Origin: an uncultured Prevotellaceae bacterium
GTDB lineage: Bacteria > Bacteroidota > Bacteroidia > Bacteroidales > Bacteroidaceae
Reading direction: 5' to 3'
Assembly: GCA_900314715.1 (NCBI GenBank)
Contig: OMWI01000036.1
Span: 1 to 34,027, forward strand
Length of the DNA stretch: 34,027 nt
Made by a program: the position numbers and the translations under genes. A model generated the notes under the pieces. The model was not told the origin of the DNA. It saw only the letters and a program-made list of their open reading frames with translations, and did no database searches. This document shows positions 1 through 8,578 of this stretch, in pieces (position 1 is the stretch's first letter; every line of letters starts with the position of its first letter).

Positions 1-99
1 TAGCCAAATGTTTTGTGTTAAATAATGTATACTAACATGTTGGTAATCAAAGAATTGCAGTTACGTTTAAAAGATGTGTATAAAGGGTAGGGCGTTGCC

Positions 100-575
100 T
101 TGGGCTTAATGCTTGTTGGTCTTTCAGACCGCGAATTACCAGCTCAGTCGATTTTTGTAGGGGATAAAACTTAGTTAGATAATCCCAGCTTGCATGGAAG
201 ATGCCGTAGGCATCAGATGATAGTAGCCAGCTATGCAGCAGCCCCATTGGGGGCAGCGAACCAACGGTCACTGTTCGCGAAGCGAGGGAAAGTAAATAGC
301 TGGTTAAGATATGGATATATAAAAATGCAAGCCTTTAGGTTTGCGACATGCTTCATCATGTCCCTTGCATAACAGCAAGGAATTATATGTGTATATCTTC
401 CTAACCAGCCATTTTGAAACACCTAAAGGCGTTTCTGCATAGCTGGCTACTATTATCCAATGCCTACGGCATTCCTTTCAGAAATAGATAGCCAATTCAA
501 TGATATGAAGCTACGGCAAAAGAATAAAGATTCAATCTTAATTCCCCTATGAAAAATCGATTGAGCCGCTTGTTG
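100..575. repeat. Large nested palindromic (MITE-like) repeat element
   Basis: No convincing gene lies in 1-623. The stretch is instead a set of nested inverted repeats. The outer arms are 142-165 and 542-566 (about 21 of 24 match with one indel). The middle arms are 201-238 and 435-472 (35 of 38 match). Inner arms are 298-321 and 384-409, with an exact pair GCCTTTAGGT (331-340) and ACCTAAAGGC (421-430). The centre holds a stem ATGCAAG/CTTGCAT (325-331, 364-370) enclosing GACATG/CATGTC (345-350, 357-362). A small hairpin GGTCT-TTC-AGACC sits at 118-130. Short open frames here, such as minus 47-271, look like by-products of the repeat. A related partial copy lies at 8082-8164. I read it as a non-autonomous repeat or a structured RNA element. 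No transposase is present. Confidence 0.7.
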
Positions 576-623
576 GCCTTTCGCAGTTTAGCGGACAACA
601 ATGATTTGTTGACAAAGGCTGTA

Positions 624-1586
624 TCAAACGTAAGTCTCTAAGAACTTGATGGTTCCTTCCATCTTGATGGTTTCGGTAGTGGCGGGAATCAAGATGGTTT
701 CGCCAGCTTTCAATGATGTCTCGTTGCCTTCATTGTCCTTGATGGTTCCTTCGCCTTTCATGCCGATGAGAATGACAAAGCTATCCAACTCAGAGTAGTC
801 GATTGTCATGGGTTCGTCTAAGTCGTACACCGCCGTATTGAAATGAGGACATCTCACGAGTGAAACGCCACGATTTTGTTGAGCCACGTATTCGGTACGA
901 TAGTTCTTTTCTACCTGATAGTTAATGCTTTCGGCAGCTTGCTGGGTGTGCAATTCTCGGTAATTACCATTCTTGTCCTTTCGTTTATAATCGTAAATGC
1001 GATAAGTCACATCACTTGTTTGTTGGATTTCAGCCAAGAAACAACCGCTACCGATAGCGTGGATTCGACCAGCAGGCAAGAAAAACACGTCGCCTTCTTT
1101 CACTTCATATTGCGCCAACGCATCACAGATAGTGTCGTTTTCCACCATTTGCTTGTATTCATCAGGCGTTATTTGTTGTTTCAAACCACAATAGAGTTTG
1201 GCTCCAGGGGCAGAATCCATGATGTACCACATCTCCGTCTTTCCCCGTTCCTTACCTTGCTTGTGTGCAATCTCGTCGTTGGGATGAACTTGAATGGACA
1301 AGTCTTGGCGAGCGTCGATGAACTTGATGAGCAAGGGAAATTCCGCTCCAAATCGTTCGTAATTCTCCTTTCCAACCAATTTCTCCTTGAGCAAATCAAC
1401 CAACGTGTTCAGTTGGTAACCTTTGTATGGACCATTGGCAACGAGGGTTTCGCTGCCATGTACTCCGCTGATTTCCCAACTTTCTCCTACGTTTTCAAGG
1501 CGTGTGTGCATGTGTTTGAAAGGAATGATTTCATCACCGCCCCATAGTGTTTGCTTAAGTACAGGTTCGAATTTAATGGGTTCCAT
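624..1586 (-). CDS. manA: Mannose-6-phosphate isomerase, class I (short form)
   Basis: This 320-residue cytoplasmic cupin enzyme interconverts mannose-6-phosphate and fructose-6-phosphate, feeding mannose use or GDP-mannose synthesis. The family signature is clear: LWGG near residue 15, QVHPND at 99-104, KTEMWYI with Glu118, and LPAGRIHAIG with His176. His101, Glu118 and His176 match the usual zinc ligands, and Arg196 in TYRIYDY fits the active-site arginine. The length fits the short Bacteroidetes/Firmicutes form rather than the roughly 390-residue enterobacterial form. The start MEPIKFEPVLKQTLWGG lies 32 bp after trkH and aligns with the family N-terminus. It is the last gene of the apparent dxs-trkA-trkH-manA operon. 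No clear T-rich terminator follows; the nested palindrome begins about 50 bp downstream. Confidence 0.95.
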   Translation of the reverse strand: MEPIKFEPVLKQTLWGGDEIIPFKHMHTRLENVGESWEISGVHGSETLVANGPYKGYQLNTLVDLLKEKLVGKENYERFGAEFPLLIKFIDARQDLSIQVHPNDEIAHKQGKERGKTEMWYIMDSAPGAKLYCGLKQQITPDEYKQMVENDTICDALAQYEVKEGDVFFLPAGRIHAIGSGCFLAEIQQTSDVTYRIYDYKRKDKNGNYRELHTQQAAESINYQVEKNYRTEYVAQQNRGVSLVRCPHFNTAVYDLDEPMTIDYSELDSFVILIGMKGEGTIKDNEGNETSLKAGETILIPATTETIKMEGTIKFLETYV

Positions 1587-1618
1587 TGATTATATATGTA
1601 TTTTTATGGTTAGTTTGA

Positions 1619-3076
1619 TTAATTTTCTTTCCAGAAAGCAGATGTGAACAAGACGAGCACGGTGAATATCTCAAGACGTCCCATCAACATCAAGCCCGAA
1701 AGCAACCATTTCACGCCATCAGATAAGATGTTCCACGACATGGTAGGACCAATTTCCAAACCCAATGTCGGTCCTACGTTGCCCGCACAACTCAAGGCAA
1801 TGGTGATAGAGTTGGTGCTGTCTACCCCCATGAGAATCATGCAAAAGTACGTGAAGAGGCATAGGAACATGTAAGCGGTGAGAAATGCCAACAACGTTAC
1901 TTGCGAAGAATAAGGAATGTTGTTTCCGTTTACCTTAACGGGCAACACGGCTCTGGGGTGTAAGATTCGCTTAATCTCGTTTTTCAATATGGTTAATACC
2001 ATCACGGCACGAATGCTCTTGAATCCACCACTCGTAGAACCAGAACATGCTCCCAAGAACATACAGATACTCAAGACTACCCATGTGGTATGGTGCCATT
2101 TGGCCGCATCGTCATTGAATATACCCGTTGTCGTAATGAATGAAGTCACTTGGAATAGACTTACGCGAATGGCATCTGCCACTTTATAGCCATTGTCGTT
2201 GATGAGGAATAGCGTGATGATGGTAGTGGCTATCAATACGATGATGACATAGAAGCGAAATTCCGAATTCTTGAAGAATTGCTTAATCCTTCCCTTGAAA
2301 AGAGTGGTGTAGAGTAGGGTGAAACTGGTTCCTGAGAGGAACATGAACAAGATGGCGGTATAGTCGATGTAGGGGTTATGGAAATATCCCGTACTGGCAT
2401 TGTGCGTAGAGAAACCGCCCGTTGCCGTGGTTGTCATGGCATAGTTCAAGCAATCAAACAATCCCATGCCTGCTAAGTAATAACTAATACCACATCCTAT
2501 CGTGAGCAAGGAGTAGATACTCCAAATCCACTTCGCGGTAGTACCCAGTCGTGGGTGCATCTTTGCACGAATGGGACCAGTAGCTTCAGCGGAGAACACT
2601 TTCACGTTTCCGCCTACGAGCGAGGGGATAATGGCAATCGTGAAGAATACGATTCCCAAACCGCCAATCCATTGCGTCATCGTACGCCAGAACAACAATC
2701 CGTGAGGCAACACTTCCACATCGTCTATAATACTACATCCCGTGGTGGTAAATCCTGAGATGGTCTCGAAATAGGCATTGGTGAAATTGGTGATATATCC
2801 GCTAATCATATACGGGAAAGAACCGAACAGACTGAAGATAATCCACGTAAGCGTTACCAAGAGATAAGCCTCGCGCCTGCCTAATGAGTTGTCGGCGTCG
2901 CGCCCGATATATTTAAAGATGATACCGCCTAATACGGTGAGTATCACGGAGATGATGAAAGCCAACGAGTCGTCTTCTCCCAAATAGATAGCCATTCCCA
3001 TACATCCTGCCATCATTGCCGCTTCGATGAAGAGCAATGTGCCGATGACCTTATGTATGATTTTCATGTTCAGCAT
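1619..3076 (-). CDS. trkH: TrkH-family potassium uptake membrane protein
   Basis: This is the pore subunit of a Trk/Ktr potassium importer in the inner membrane, 485 residues with many hydrophobic segments. The four selectivity-filter loops are visible: TTTG at 110-113, TATGG at 217-221, TTTG at 315-318 and AGNVGP at 431-436. The C-terminal MGRLEIFTVLVLF (465-477) is typical of TrkH. Its start codon shares one base with the stop of trkA (TAATG), so translation is probably coupled to its cytoplasmic regulator. A second in-frame ATG three codons downstream (MKIIHKV) is an equally plausible start. All filter glycines are present and no damage is seen. Confidence 0.95.
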   Translation of the reverse strand: MLNMKIIHKVIGTLLFIEAAMMAGCMGMAIYLGEDDSLAFIISVILTVLGGIIFKYIGRDADNSLGRREAYLLVTLTWIIFSLFGSFPYMISGYITNFTNAYFETISGFTTTGCSIIDDVEVLPHGLLFWRTMTQWIGGLGIVFFTIAIIPSLVGGNVKVFSAEATGPIRAKMHPRLGTTAKWIWSIYSLLTIGCGISYYLAGMGLFDCLNYAMTTTATGGFSTHNASTGYFHNPYIDYTAILFMFLSGTSFTLLYTTLFKGRIKQFFKNSEFRFYVIIVLIATTIITLFLINDNGYKVADAIRVSLFQVTSFITTTGIFNDDAAKWHHTTWVVLSICMFLGACSGSTSGGFKSIRAVMVLTILKNEIKRILHPRAVLPVKVNGNNIPYSSQVTLLAFLTAYMFLCLFTYFCMILMGVDSTNSITIALSCAGNVGPTLGLEIGPTMSWNILSDGVKWLLSGLMLMGRLEIFTVLVLFTSAFWKEN

Positions 3077-4419
3077 TAGCGGAAGAATTTTTCGATTTTC
3101 GACATGTTGATGTCGTAGCAGAATACCACGACGGAATCGCCAGCCTGTATTTGCGTTCCACCACTTACCAGTTGTCCCTCACCATTGCGTACGAGTCCAC
3201 CGATGGTGGTTCCCTTGGGAAGTCCTAATTCGAATACTTTCTTGCGCGTAACCTTTGAACCAGGTTGTGCGGTAAACTCAGCTACGTCTGCATTGGCTGA
3301 CATGAGGAAACGAATGTTGTTCACGTCGGCATCAAGCATCATTTGATAAATGTAACTGGCTGCCAAGGCTTTCTTGTTGATAATCGTACCGATGTCCAAA
3401 CTTTCTGCCATGCTGGCATAGTCGAAGTTTTCCACCATCGCCACCGTCTTTCTTACGCCCATACGTTTGGCGGTAAGACAAGCAAGGATGTTGGTTTCGG
3501 CATTTCCCGTAATGGCTACGAAGGCTTGCGTGTTCTTGATGCCTTCCTCGGTAAGCAATCCCAAATCCCTTCCGTCACCGTGAATCACCATCGCCACGTC
3601 GGTGTCAATCAGTTCGTTGAGCTTGTCGCAACGTGCCTCGTCAGCCTCGATGATTTTCACGTTCATGTATTCGGGAATCATGGTGGTTGCTCTTACCGCC
3701 GTGGCTCCTCCACCCATGATCATCACGTTCTTCACGTCCACGTAGTGCTCTTTTCCAACAATCCTACGGATATAGGGGATATAGTTGCGAGTGGTCATGA
3801 AATAGGCAATATCGTTGAGTTGCAAGACATCATCACCGCGTGGGATGATGGTTTCTGCTCCGCGCTTCACGGCTACTATATGATAAGGTGATTCTGGCTT
3901 ACAGAGGTCTTTCAGAGGTTCGTTCAGGATTTCGCAAGTATCTCTGAGTTTGATACCCAACATCACCAACGCCCCTTCGTGTACGTCCCATCGTTGTCTA
4001 ACCCACGACATCTTGAGTCCGTTAACGATGTCCTTGGCTGCCAAGTTTTCAGGGTAGATGAGCGAACTCACTCCTAAATTGCTGTAAATCTCCTTGAGCT
4101 TTGGATTCAAGTATTCCGAGTTGTCTACTTTCGCCACTGTTCGCTTGGCTCCCAACGCATGTGCCAACATACACATGTTGAGGTTGAGGGCTTCATCTTG
4201 TGTCACGGCAATAAACAAGTCGGCATTGTTTACCCCAGCGTCTCTCAACGTTTGCAATTTCGATGCAGAGGCTTGTATGGTCATCAAGTCGTAATCGCTG
4301 TTCAAGTTTGCCAAGCGCTCTTCATCACTATCGATGAGGACGGTATCATGGTTGTTGCGCGACAAAAGTTTCGCAAGATGGGTTCCTATGGCGTAAGCAC
4401 CTAAAATGATGATTTTCAT
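3076..4419 (-). CDS. trkA: Trk system potassium transporter, NAD-binding regulatory subunit TrkA
   Basis: This 447-residue cytoplasmic gating subunit for TrkH has the usual duplicated RCK layout. The first Rossmann domain starts [19 protein letters not shown], followed by a TrkA-C domain at roughly 140-220. A second Rossmann domain begins at [13 protein letters not shown] (about 232), and a second TrkA-C domain follows at about 370-447. The first glycine motif reads GAYAIG rather than the commoner GxGxxG, so nucleotide binding by the first half may be altered. The start overlaps the dxs stop by four bases (ATGA) and the end abuts trkH, so the three genes are very likely co-transcribed and translationally coupled. 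Confidence 0.95.
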   Translation of the reverse strand: MKIIILGAYAIGTHLAKLLSRNNHDTVLIDSDEERLANLNSDYDLMTIQASASKLQTLRDAGVNNADLFIAVTQDEALNLNMCMLAHALGAKRTVAKVDNSEYLNPKLKEIYSNLGVSSLIYPENLAAKDIVNGLKMSWVRQRWDVHEGALVMLGIKLRDTCEILNEPLKDLCKPESPYHIVAVKRGAETIIPRGDDVLQLNDIAYFMTTRNYIPYIRRIVGKEHYVDVKNVMIMGGGATAVRATTMIPEYMNVKIIEADEARCDKLNELIDTDVAMVIHGDGRDLGLLTEEGIKNTQAFVAITGNAETNILACLTAKRMGVRKTVAMVENFDYASMAESLDIGTIINKKALAASYIYQMMLDADVNNIRFLMSANADVAEFTAQPGSKVTRKKVFELGLPKGTTIGGLVRNGEGQLVSGGTQIQAGDSVVVFCYDINMSKIEKFFR

Positions 4420-6350
4420 TTTACAATGGCTTTGATGATACTTTCTATGTCAATACCTACGATATGTTGCAATTCCTCTACGGTTCCGTGTTCTACGAAA
4501 GAGGTGTCTGGCAATCCCAATCGTTGTACTACGGGCGTATATCCGTGGTCGTTCATCCATTCCAGTACGGCACTTCCCAAGCCGCCGTTTCTCACGCCGT
4601 CTTCAATGGTGACGATGCGCTTGAATTTCTTTCCCACTTCGTGTAGGATGTTCTCGTCGAGGGGCTTCAGGAATCGCATGTCGTAATGGGCTATGCTGAT
4701 AGGCGCATAACTGCCGTTCTTGTTTTCTTGGATGATGTTGATGGCTTTCGTCACGTTGTTGCCTATCGGACCGATACTCAACACGGCCACGTCTGTTCCG
4801 TCTTGTATTTTCCTTCCCGTTCCTATGGGCACTTCCTCAAAAGGACATTCCCAATCTACGAGTTCGCCTCTTCCCCTGGGGTATCGAATGACGAATGTTC
4901 CCTTGTCGGGTAATTGCGCGGTGTACATCAGCTTTCTCAATTCGTGCTCGTTCATGGGCGACGAGATGGTGAGATTTGGAATGGGGCGCAAGGCAGCAAG
5001 GTCGAAAGCACCGTGATGTGTCGCACCGTCTTCGCCTACCAATCCTGCTCGGTCGAAACAAAGTACTACGGGCAACTTCAGTATGGCAAGGTCGTGGATG
5101 ATATTGTCGTATGCGCGTTGTGCGAAAGCGCTATAGATATTGCAGAATGGTTGCAATCCGTCTTTCGCCATTCCACCAGAGAAGGTCACGGCGTGTCCTT
5201 CGGCAATGCCTACGTCGAATACTCTGTTGGGCAGTTCCTTCATCATGATGTTCAACGAACAACCCGTAGGCATGGCTGGTGTCACTCCTACGATGTTGGG
5301 ATTTTGCTTGGCCAGTTCCAACAAGGTTTTTCCGAATACGTCTTGGTATTTGGGAGGCATGTTGGTGCTGTCGCTGATGATGCGCTCTCCCGTATCTGGG
5401 TCAAACTTACCTGGTGCGTGCCAGATGGTAGCTGCTTTCTCCGCTGGCGAATAACCGTGTCCCTTTTGCGTATGTAGATGAAGAATCTTCGGCCCTTTCA
5501 TCTTCTTGAGTTGTTGAAGGATGCGCACGATTTCCTCTACGTTGTGCCCGTCGAAAGGACCGAAATAGCGGATGTTCATTCCCTCGAAGATGTTTTGCTG
5601 ATGACTGATGGCCGACTTCAATGCGTTGTTCAACCTAATCAATCCTTTTCGCCTGTTCTCACTCAACATGCCGTGTGCCTTCAACCATTCCGAAGCCTTG
5701 AAACGCACGCGATTGTAGGTCTCGTTGGTGTTCAGGTTCAACAAGTATTGCTTCATGCCACCCACGGAACGGTCGATAGACATGTTGTTGTCGTTGAGGA
5801 TGATGAGCAGGTCGTTGGGAGAACTGGAAACGTTGTTCAATCCCTCGAATGCCAAACCGCCCGACATGGCTCCGTCGCCGATGATGGCCACCACGTTTCT
5901 CTTCGTTGGCGTTGCATCCTTGGCGTTTTTCTTCTCCTGCTTGCTGGCTGCTATCGCCATACCCAACGCGGCGGAAATGCTATTCGAGGCGTGTCCGCAA
6001 GTGAAGGTGTCGTATTCGCTTTCGATGGGGGAGGGAAACGGCATGATACCATGCAATTTCCTGTTGGTGCAAAACTTGTCGCGTCTGCCTGTCAGTATCT
6101 TATGACCGTATGCTTGGTGTCCAACATCCCATACCAATCGGTCTTCGGGGGTGTTGAATACGTAATGGAGGGCAACAGTTAATTCTACTGTACCTAACGA
6201 TGATGCCAAGTGTCCAGGGTTTACAGACAGTTCGTTAACGATGTCTTCCCTCAGTTCCTTACAAACTTCTGCCAGTTGGTCGATACCCAATTTCCGCAAG
6301 TCTGCGGGAATCTCAATCTTACTGAGCAGTTTGTATTCCTTTTTCTCCAT
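4416..6350 (-). CDS. dxs: 1-deoxy-D-xylulose-5-phosphate synthase
   Basis: This thiamine-diphosphate enzyme condenses pyruvate and glyceraldehyde-3-phosphate in the first step of the MEP isoprenoid pathway. The 644-residue length matches the family. Visible signatures are GHLASSLG (46-53), [15 protein letters not shown] (75-89) and the ThDP/magnesium motif [16 protein letters not shown] (158-173), which continues to LNDNNMSID. The pyrimidine domain carries [17 protein letters not shown] with the catalytic glutamate, and the transketolase C-terminal domain follows. An insert of charged residues (about 137-150, [14 protein letters not shown]) lengthens a loop before the ThDP motif. It is the first gene of the operon that continues into trkA, and a TAnnTTTG promoter lies just upstream. 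The pairing of dxs with potassium uptake genes is a matter of operon layout; no functional link is visible. Confidence 0.97.
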   Translation of the reverse strand: MEKKEYKLLSKIEIPADLRKLGIDQLAEVCKELREDIVNELSVNPGHLASSLGTVELTVALHYVFNTPEDRLVWDVGHQAYGHKILTGRRDKFCTNRKLHGIMPFPSPIESEYDTFTCGHASNSISAALGMAIAASKQEKKNAKDATPTKRNVVAIIGDGAMSGGLAFEGLNNVSSSPNDLLIILNDNNMSIDRSVGGMKQYLLNLNTNETYNRVRFKASEWLKAHGMLSENRRKGLIRLNNALKSAISHQQNIFEGMNIRYFGPFDGHNVEEIVRILQQLKKMKGPKILHLHTQKGHGYSPAEKAATIWHAPGKFDPDTGERIISDSTNMPPKYQDVFGKTLLELAKQNPNIVGVTPAMPTGCSLNIMMKELPNRVFDVGIAEGHAVTFSGGMAKDGLQPFCNIYSAFAQRAYDNIIHDLAILKLPVVLCFDRAGLVGEDGATHHGAFDLAALRPIPNLTISSPMNEHELRKLMYTAQLPDKGTFVIRYPRGRGELVDWECPFEEVPIGTGRKIQDGTDVAVLSIGPIGNNVTKAINIIQENKNGSYAPISIAHYDMRFLKPLDENILHEVGKKFKRIVTIEDGVRNGGLGSAVLEWMNDHGYTPVVQRLGLPDTSFVEHGTVEELQHIVGIDIESIIKAIVK

Positions 6351-6373
6351 GTATGAAACATTAGAATAGTTTG

Positions 6374-6403
6374 CAAAGTTAACAAATAATTAGGACAATT
6401 CAA
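6374..6403 (-). promoter_or_regulatory. Promoter of the dxs-trkA-trkH-manA operon
   Basis: On the minus strand TAACTTTG (6381-6374) matches the Bacteroidetes -7 element TAnnTTTG, and TTTG (6403-6400) lies 18 bp upstream as the -33 element. Transcription would start near 6367, leaving a 5' leader of about 17 bases before the dxs ATG. Confidence 0.6.
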
Positions 6404-6562
6404 AACGAAAGTGTTCATTTTTCGCTTTTCATGTGGATAATTTGCTCGTGGTGGCTTTAACGTCTATGTACAAATATTAATCATTGGAAAAAATGAACGT
6501 TGAATTTCACTAATTTGGCTTAATATTTCCGCGTTTATCAAGGACGATTGGAAATTAGTTTT

Positions 6563-6570
6563 TAATTTTG
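6563..6570 (+). promoter_or_regulatory. -7 promoter element before the small secreted protein
   Basis: TAATTTTG matches TAnnTTTG. A transcription start near 6577 would fall just before the ATG at 6586. That argues against the in-frame TTG at 6568, which overlaps the element itself. Confidence 0.5.
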
Positions 6571-6585
6571 CGGAAAAATCATGGT

Positions 6586-7098
6586 ATGCAGATTCGCAAG
6601 ACTCTCTTTTCCGTTCTCTTGATGCTGATGTGCCTTTGCGCTAAAGGTCAACGGCAAATCTTGTTGTTGGATAGCGACACGCGCAAACCCATCAAGAACG
6701 TCACTGTGAGCGTCGATAAGGGGAAGGCAGTCTATTCCAACGCTCAAGGCTTCGTCAGCATACCTCTCTCATTCGATACGATTCGGTTTAGCCATGTAAA
6801 GTATTCTCCCGAAATGCTTTTGCAAACGGAGGTGCGCGATACGATGGTGCTCTTTCCCATCGAACACATGTTGCCAGAGGTTACCGTTTCCGAGTTGGCA
6901 CCAGAAATCAAGGGATTGATTAAAGGATGGGTGGCAAAGGCGGCAGCAATAGGTGCTGCGAATGCGCCAAAGGGTATTGCATCGTTCGACTTTGCCGAGT
7001 TGATTGACTTTCGCAAGCGACGCGACAAGAAGCATTTGAAGAAAGCGAAAGAAGTCTTGTCGAAGTGGGACAAGAAAAAGGAAGAAGCAGAAAAATAA
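6586..7098 (+). CDS. Small secreted protein with a carboxypeptidase-regulatory-like domain
   Basis: The product has 170 residues. It begins with a signal peptide (MQIRKTLFSVLLMLMCLCAKG) and would be exported. Residues about 23-105 (from QILLLDSDTRKPIKNVTVSV to LPEVTVSE) read as the beta-sandwich domain found at the N-terminus of TonB-dependent receptors and other Bacteroidetes surface proteins (CarboxypepD_reg-like). Here no barrel follows. The C-terminus is a short Lys/Glu-rich, probably helical tail (RKRRDKKHLKKAKEVLSKWDKKKEE). I chose the ATG at 6586 because the upstream in-frame TTG lies inside the predicted promoter. The gene converges on rpsP with a shared hairpin. Its function is unknown; a periplasmic or outer-membrane-associated accessory role is inference. 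Confidence 0.8.
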   Translation: MQIRKTLFSVLLMLMCLCAKGQRQILLLDSDTRKPIKNVTVSVDKGKAVYSNAQGFVSIPLSFDTIRFSHVKYSPEMLLQTEVRDTMVLFPIEHMLPEVTVSELAPEIKGLIKGWVAKAAAIGAANAPKGIASFDFAELIDFRKRRDKKHLKKAKEVLSKWDKKKEEAEK

Positions 7099-7100
7099 AA

Positions 7101-7134
7101 AATCCCAAGATTCCGTGGTTGGCATCTTGGGATT
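7101..7134. terminator. Bidirectional hairpin terminator between 6586-7098 gene and rpsP
   Basis: An 11-bp perfect stem AATCCCAAGAT (7101-7111) / ATCTTGGGATT (7124-7134) with a 12-base loop lies between the two convergent stops. Read on the minus strand it is followed by a T-rich run (complement of 7092-7103), so it is strongest as the rpsP terminator. Confidence 0.8.
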
Positions 7135-7170
7135 CTCTTATGTAAAAGAAAATCGTTTGTCTCGTTTCTT

Positions 7171-7692
7171 TTATGCTTCAGCAGGAGCCTCTTCAGTAGC
7201 ACCAGCCTCTGCTTCTGCCTTTGCTACGGCTTCAGCGGCTTTCTTCTCAGCTACCTTCTTCGCAATAGCCTCGTTGATTTTCTTCTCCTCTTCCAACTTC
7301 TTGGAAGCTAAGTCCTTCTTGTTCTTCAACTCTTTGTCGCTGATGGCATTGAGGACCTTTTCCTTACCGTTCTTCCAAGCCTCAAACTTGTTCAAAGCTG
7401 CTTCCTCGTCGAATGCGCCCTTCTTAACGCCACCACGGAGATGCTTCATCATGTAAACGCCTTCTCTCTTCAAGATGGTGCGAACGGTATCTGTGGGTTG
7501 TGCACCTACCTCTACCCAATACAAAGCGCGGTCAAAATCCAAGTCGATGGAAGCGGGATTGGTGTTGGGGTTGTAAGTACCAAGTTTCTCAATAAAGCGA
7601 CCATCACGTGGTGCTCTTTCATCTGCGATGACGATACGGTAAACGGCATAGCCTTTACGACCGCCACGCTGCAATCTAATTTTTGTTGCCAT
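7171..7692 (-). CDS. rpsP: 30S ribosomal protein bS16
   Basis: This small-subunit ribosomal protein helps assemble the 5' domain of 16S rRNA. The core (residues 1 to about 85) starts [20 protein letters not shown] and contains [22 protein letters not shown] and the following [16 protein letters not shown]. The total of 173 residues is about twice the E. coli protein. The extra C-terminal part is a Lys/Glu/Ala-rich helical extension ending [10 protein letters not shown], a form known in Bacteroidetes. I placed the start at MATKIRL, not at the upstream in-frame ATG at 7737, because it matches the universal bS16 N-terminus. The gene stands alone here, with its own promoter and terminator. Confidence 0.96.
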   Translation of the reverse strand: MATKIRLQRGGRKGYAVYRIVIADERAPRDGRFIEKLGTYNPNTNPASIDLDFDRALYWVEVGAQPTDTVRTILKREGVYMMKHLRGGVKKGAFDEEAALNKFEAWKNGKEKVLNAISDKELKNKKDLASKKLEEEKKINEAIAKKVAEKKAAEAVAKAEAEAGATEEAPAEA

Positions 7693-7753
7693 TTTTAAAT
7701 AAAATCTGTTTGTTATATTAATATTGAGTGCTATCAACTCGTGATAGCGGCTG

Positions 7754-7761
7754 CAAAGGTA
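7754..7761 (-). promoter_or_regulatory. -7 promoter element for rpsP
   Basis: The minus strand reads TACCTTTG, followed by C, a good match to TAnnTTTG. It predicts a start near 7747 and a leader of about 55 bases. No clear TTTG was found at the usual -33 distance. Confidence 0.5.
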
Positions 7762-7919
7762 CGATTTATTGCGCGAATAACGCTACTTTTCCATCAAAAT
7801 CGGAACAATGCTTAAGAATTTTTAACGAGTAACGGTATGAAAATGGTTGCCAAAGGGAAGTCAATCGGCTTTTTCGCAAAAAATAATCGCAAAATATTGG
7901 TGGGATAAAAATAAAGTAT

Positions 7920-7927
7920 TACCTTTG
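7920..7927 (+). promoter_or_regulatory. Promoter of tRNA-Ser
   Basis: TACCTTTG at 7920-7927, with TTG at 7897-7899 about 20 bp upstream, fits the Bacteroidetes promoter pattern. The tRNA begins 15 bases after the element. Confidence 0.55.
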
Positions 7928-7942
7928 CAGGGCAAAAAATGA

Positions 7943-8034
7943 GGAAAGTTGGCAGAGTGATCGAATGCGCTGGACTCGAAATCCGGTATACCTATTTACG
8001 GGTATCGGGGGTTTGAATCCCTCACTTTCCGCCA
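7943..8034 (+). tRNA. tRNA-Ser (anticodon CGA)
   Basis: This 92-base class II tRNA has an encoded CCA end. The acceptor stem pairs GGAAAGT (7943-7949) with ACTTTCC (8024-8030), followed by discriminator G and CCA. The anticodon stem-loop reads CUGGA-CUCGAAA-UCCGG, placing CGA in the anticodon, so it reads UCG codons. A long variable arm (about UAUACCUAUUUACGGGUAU) is the hallmark of serine tRNA. The T arm with GGUUUGAAUCC is present. An upstream promoter and a downstream terminator suggest it is a single-gene unit. Confidence 0.95.
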
Positions 8035-8036
8035 TC

Positions 8037-8066
8037 AGGAGAAGCTCAAAAGGCTTCTCCTTTTTC
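8037..8066 (+). terminator. Intrinsic terminator of tRNA-Ser
   Basis: A 9-bp stem AGGAGAAGC (8037-8045) / GCTTCTCCT (8053-8061) is followed directly by a T run (8061-8065). This is a classic factor-independent terminator three bases after the CCA. Confidence 0.9.
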
Positions 8067-8081
8067 TATATATGAATGTTT

Positions 8082-8164
8082 GCTTGTTGGCCCAGTAGAT
8101 TTTTCATGAGGGAAAGAGATTAATCTTTATTCCTTTGGCATAGTGTCATATCATTGAATTTGCC
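8082..8164 (-). repeat. Partial copy of the left-edge palindromic element
   Basis: The reverse complement of this stretch resembles 487-580. Shared blocks include ATTTTTCAT, AATCTTTATTC and TCATATCATTGAATT, in the same order with small indels (roughly 80 percent by eye). Only the end of the large element is represented. It lies in the gene-free gap 8067-8578, directly after the tRNA-Ser terminator. Confidence 0.6.
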
Positions 8165-8246
8165 TCAAAAAGGTATCGTTTATGTAATCTAAGTGTATCA
8201 TTTACGTGGCATAAATAGCCCTTTTTCGACTCCCTTTGTTGTTGTG

Positions 8247-8361
8247 TGTGACAGATGTGACAGATAGATATATAACTTTTGCATAAAGAAAAAACATTTA
8301 GGTCGGGGGTAAATAATTTCCTGTAGAGAAAGTTGTGTTTTCTTCTGTCACATCTGTCACA
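8247..8361. repeat. Exact 18-bp inverted repeat
   Basis: TGTGACAGATGTGACAGA (8247-8264) is the exact reverse complement of 8344-8361. About 79 bases of AT-rich sequence lie between the arms. Each arm itself contains a tandem TGTGACAGA word. The element sits about 220 bp before the carboxylate transporter start. It could be an operator pair, a small mobile-element remnant or a hairpin. No gene is seen in 8067-8578. Confidence 0.7.
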
Positions 8362-8506
8362 GCCCAGTTTCCCCCTATGAATTATCGCTTGAGTCTCTCT
8401 TCTATTAAATAGTAAGCGTATTACTTACAAGCTATAAATCGAATGGCCCAATGTATCAAAAGATTTATGAAAAATGCATGAAAAGGATTTTTTTTTCCAA
8501 AAACGG

Positions 8507-8536
8507 TTTGTTATTGTAAATAAATAACTACCTTTG
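8507..8536 (+). promoter_or_regulatory. Promoter of the DASS transporter gene
   Basis: TTTG (8507-8510), an 18-bp spacer and TACCTTTG (8529-8536) match the Bacteroidetes consensus. Transcription would start near 8543, about 36 bases before the ATG. Confidence 0.65.
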
Positions 8537-8578
8537 CAGAATTATTAATGAAATTGAAGTTTTATCATTAAACTTTTT

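Noticed and set aside
47-271. 74-codon open frame on the minus strand, and overlapping frames at 190-372 and 231-422
   Set aside because: They lie within the nested palindrome, have no promoter or family match, and contain peptide words that I associate with this repeat, not with a protein family.
876-1547. 223-codon open frame on the plus strand
   Set aside because: It is antisense to manA, whose catalytic motifs are clear. The antisense translation shows no family pattern.
5478-6182. 234-codon open frame on the plus strand
   Set aside because: It is antisense to dxs over the ThDP motif region; an open antisense frame follows from codon bias.
8037-8066. Hairpin after tRNA-Ser as an integration (att) site
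   Set aside because: A T run follows directly and no integrase or duplicated tRNA end was found. It is an ordinary terminator.
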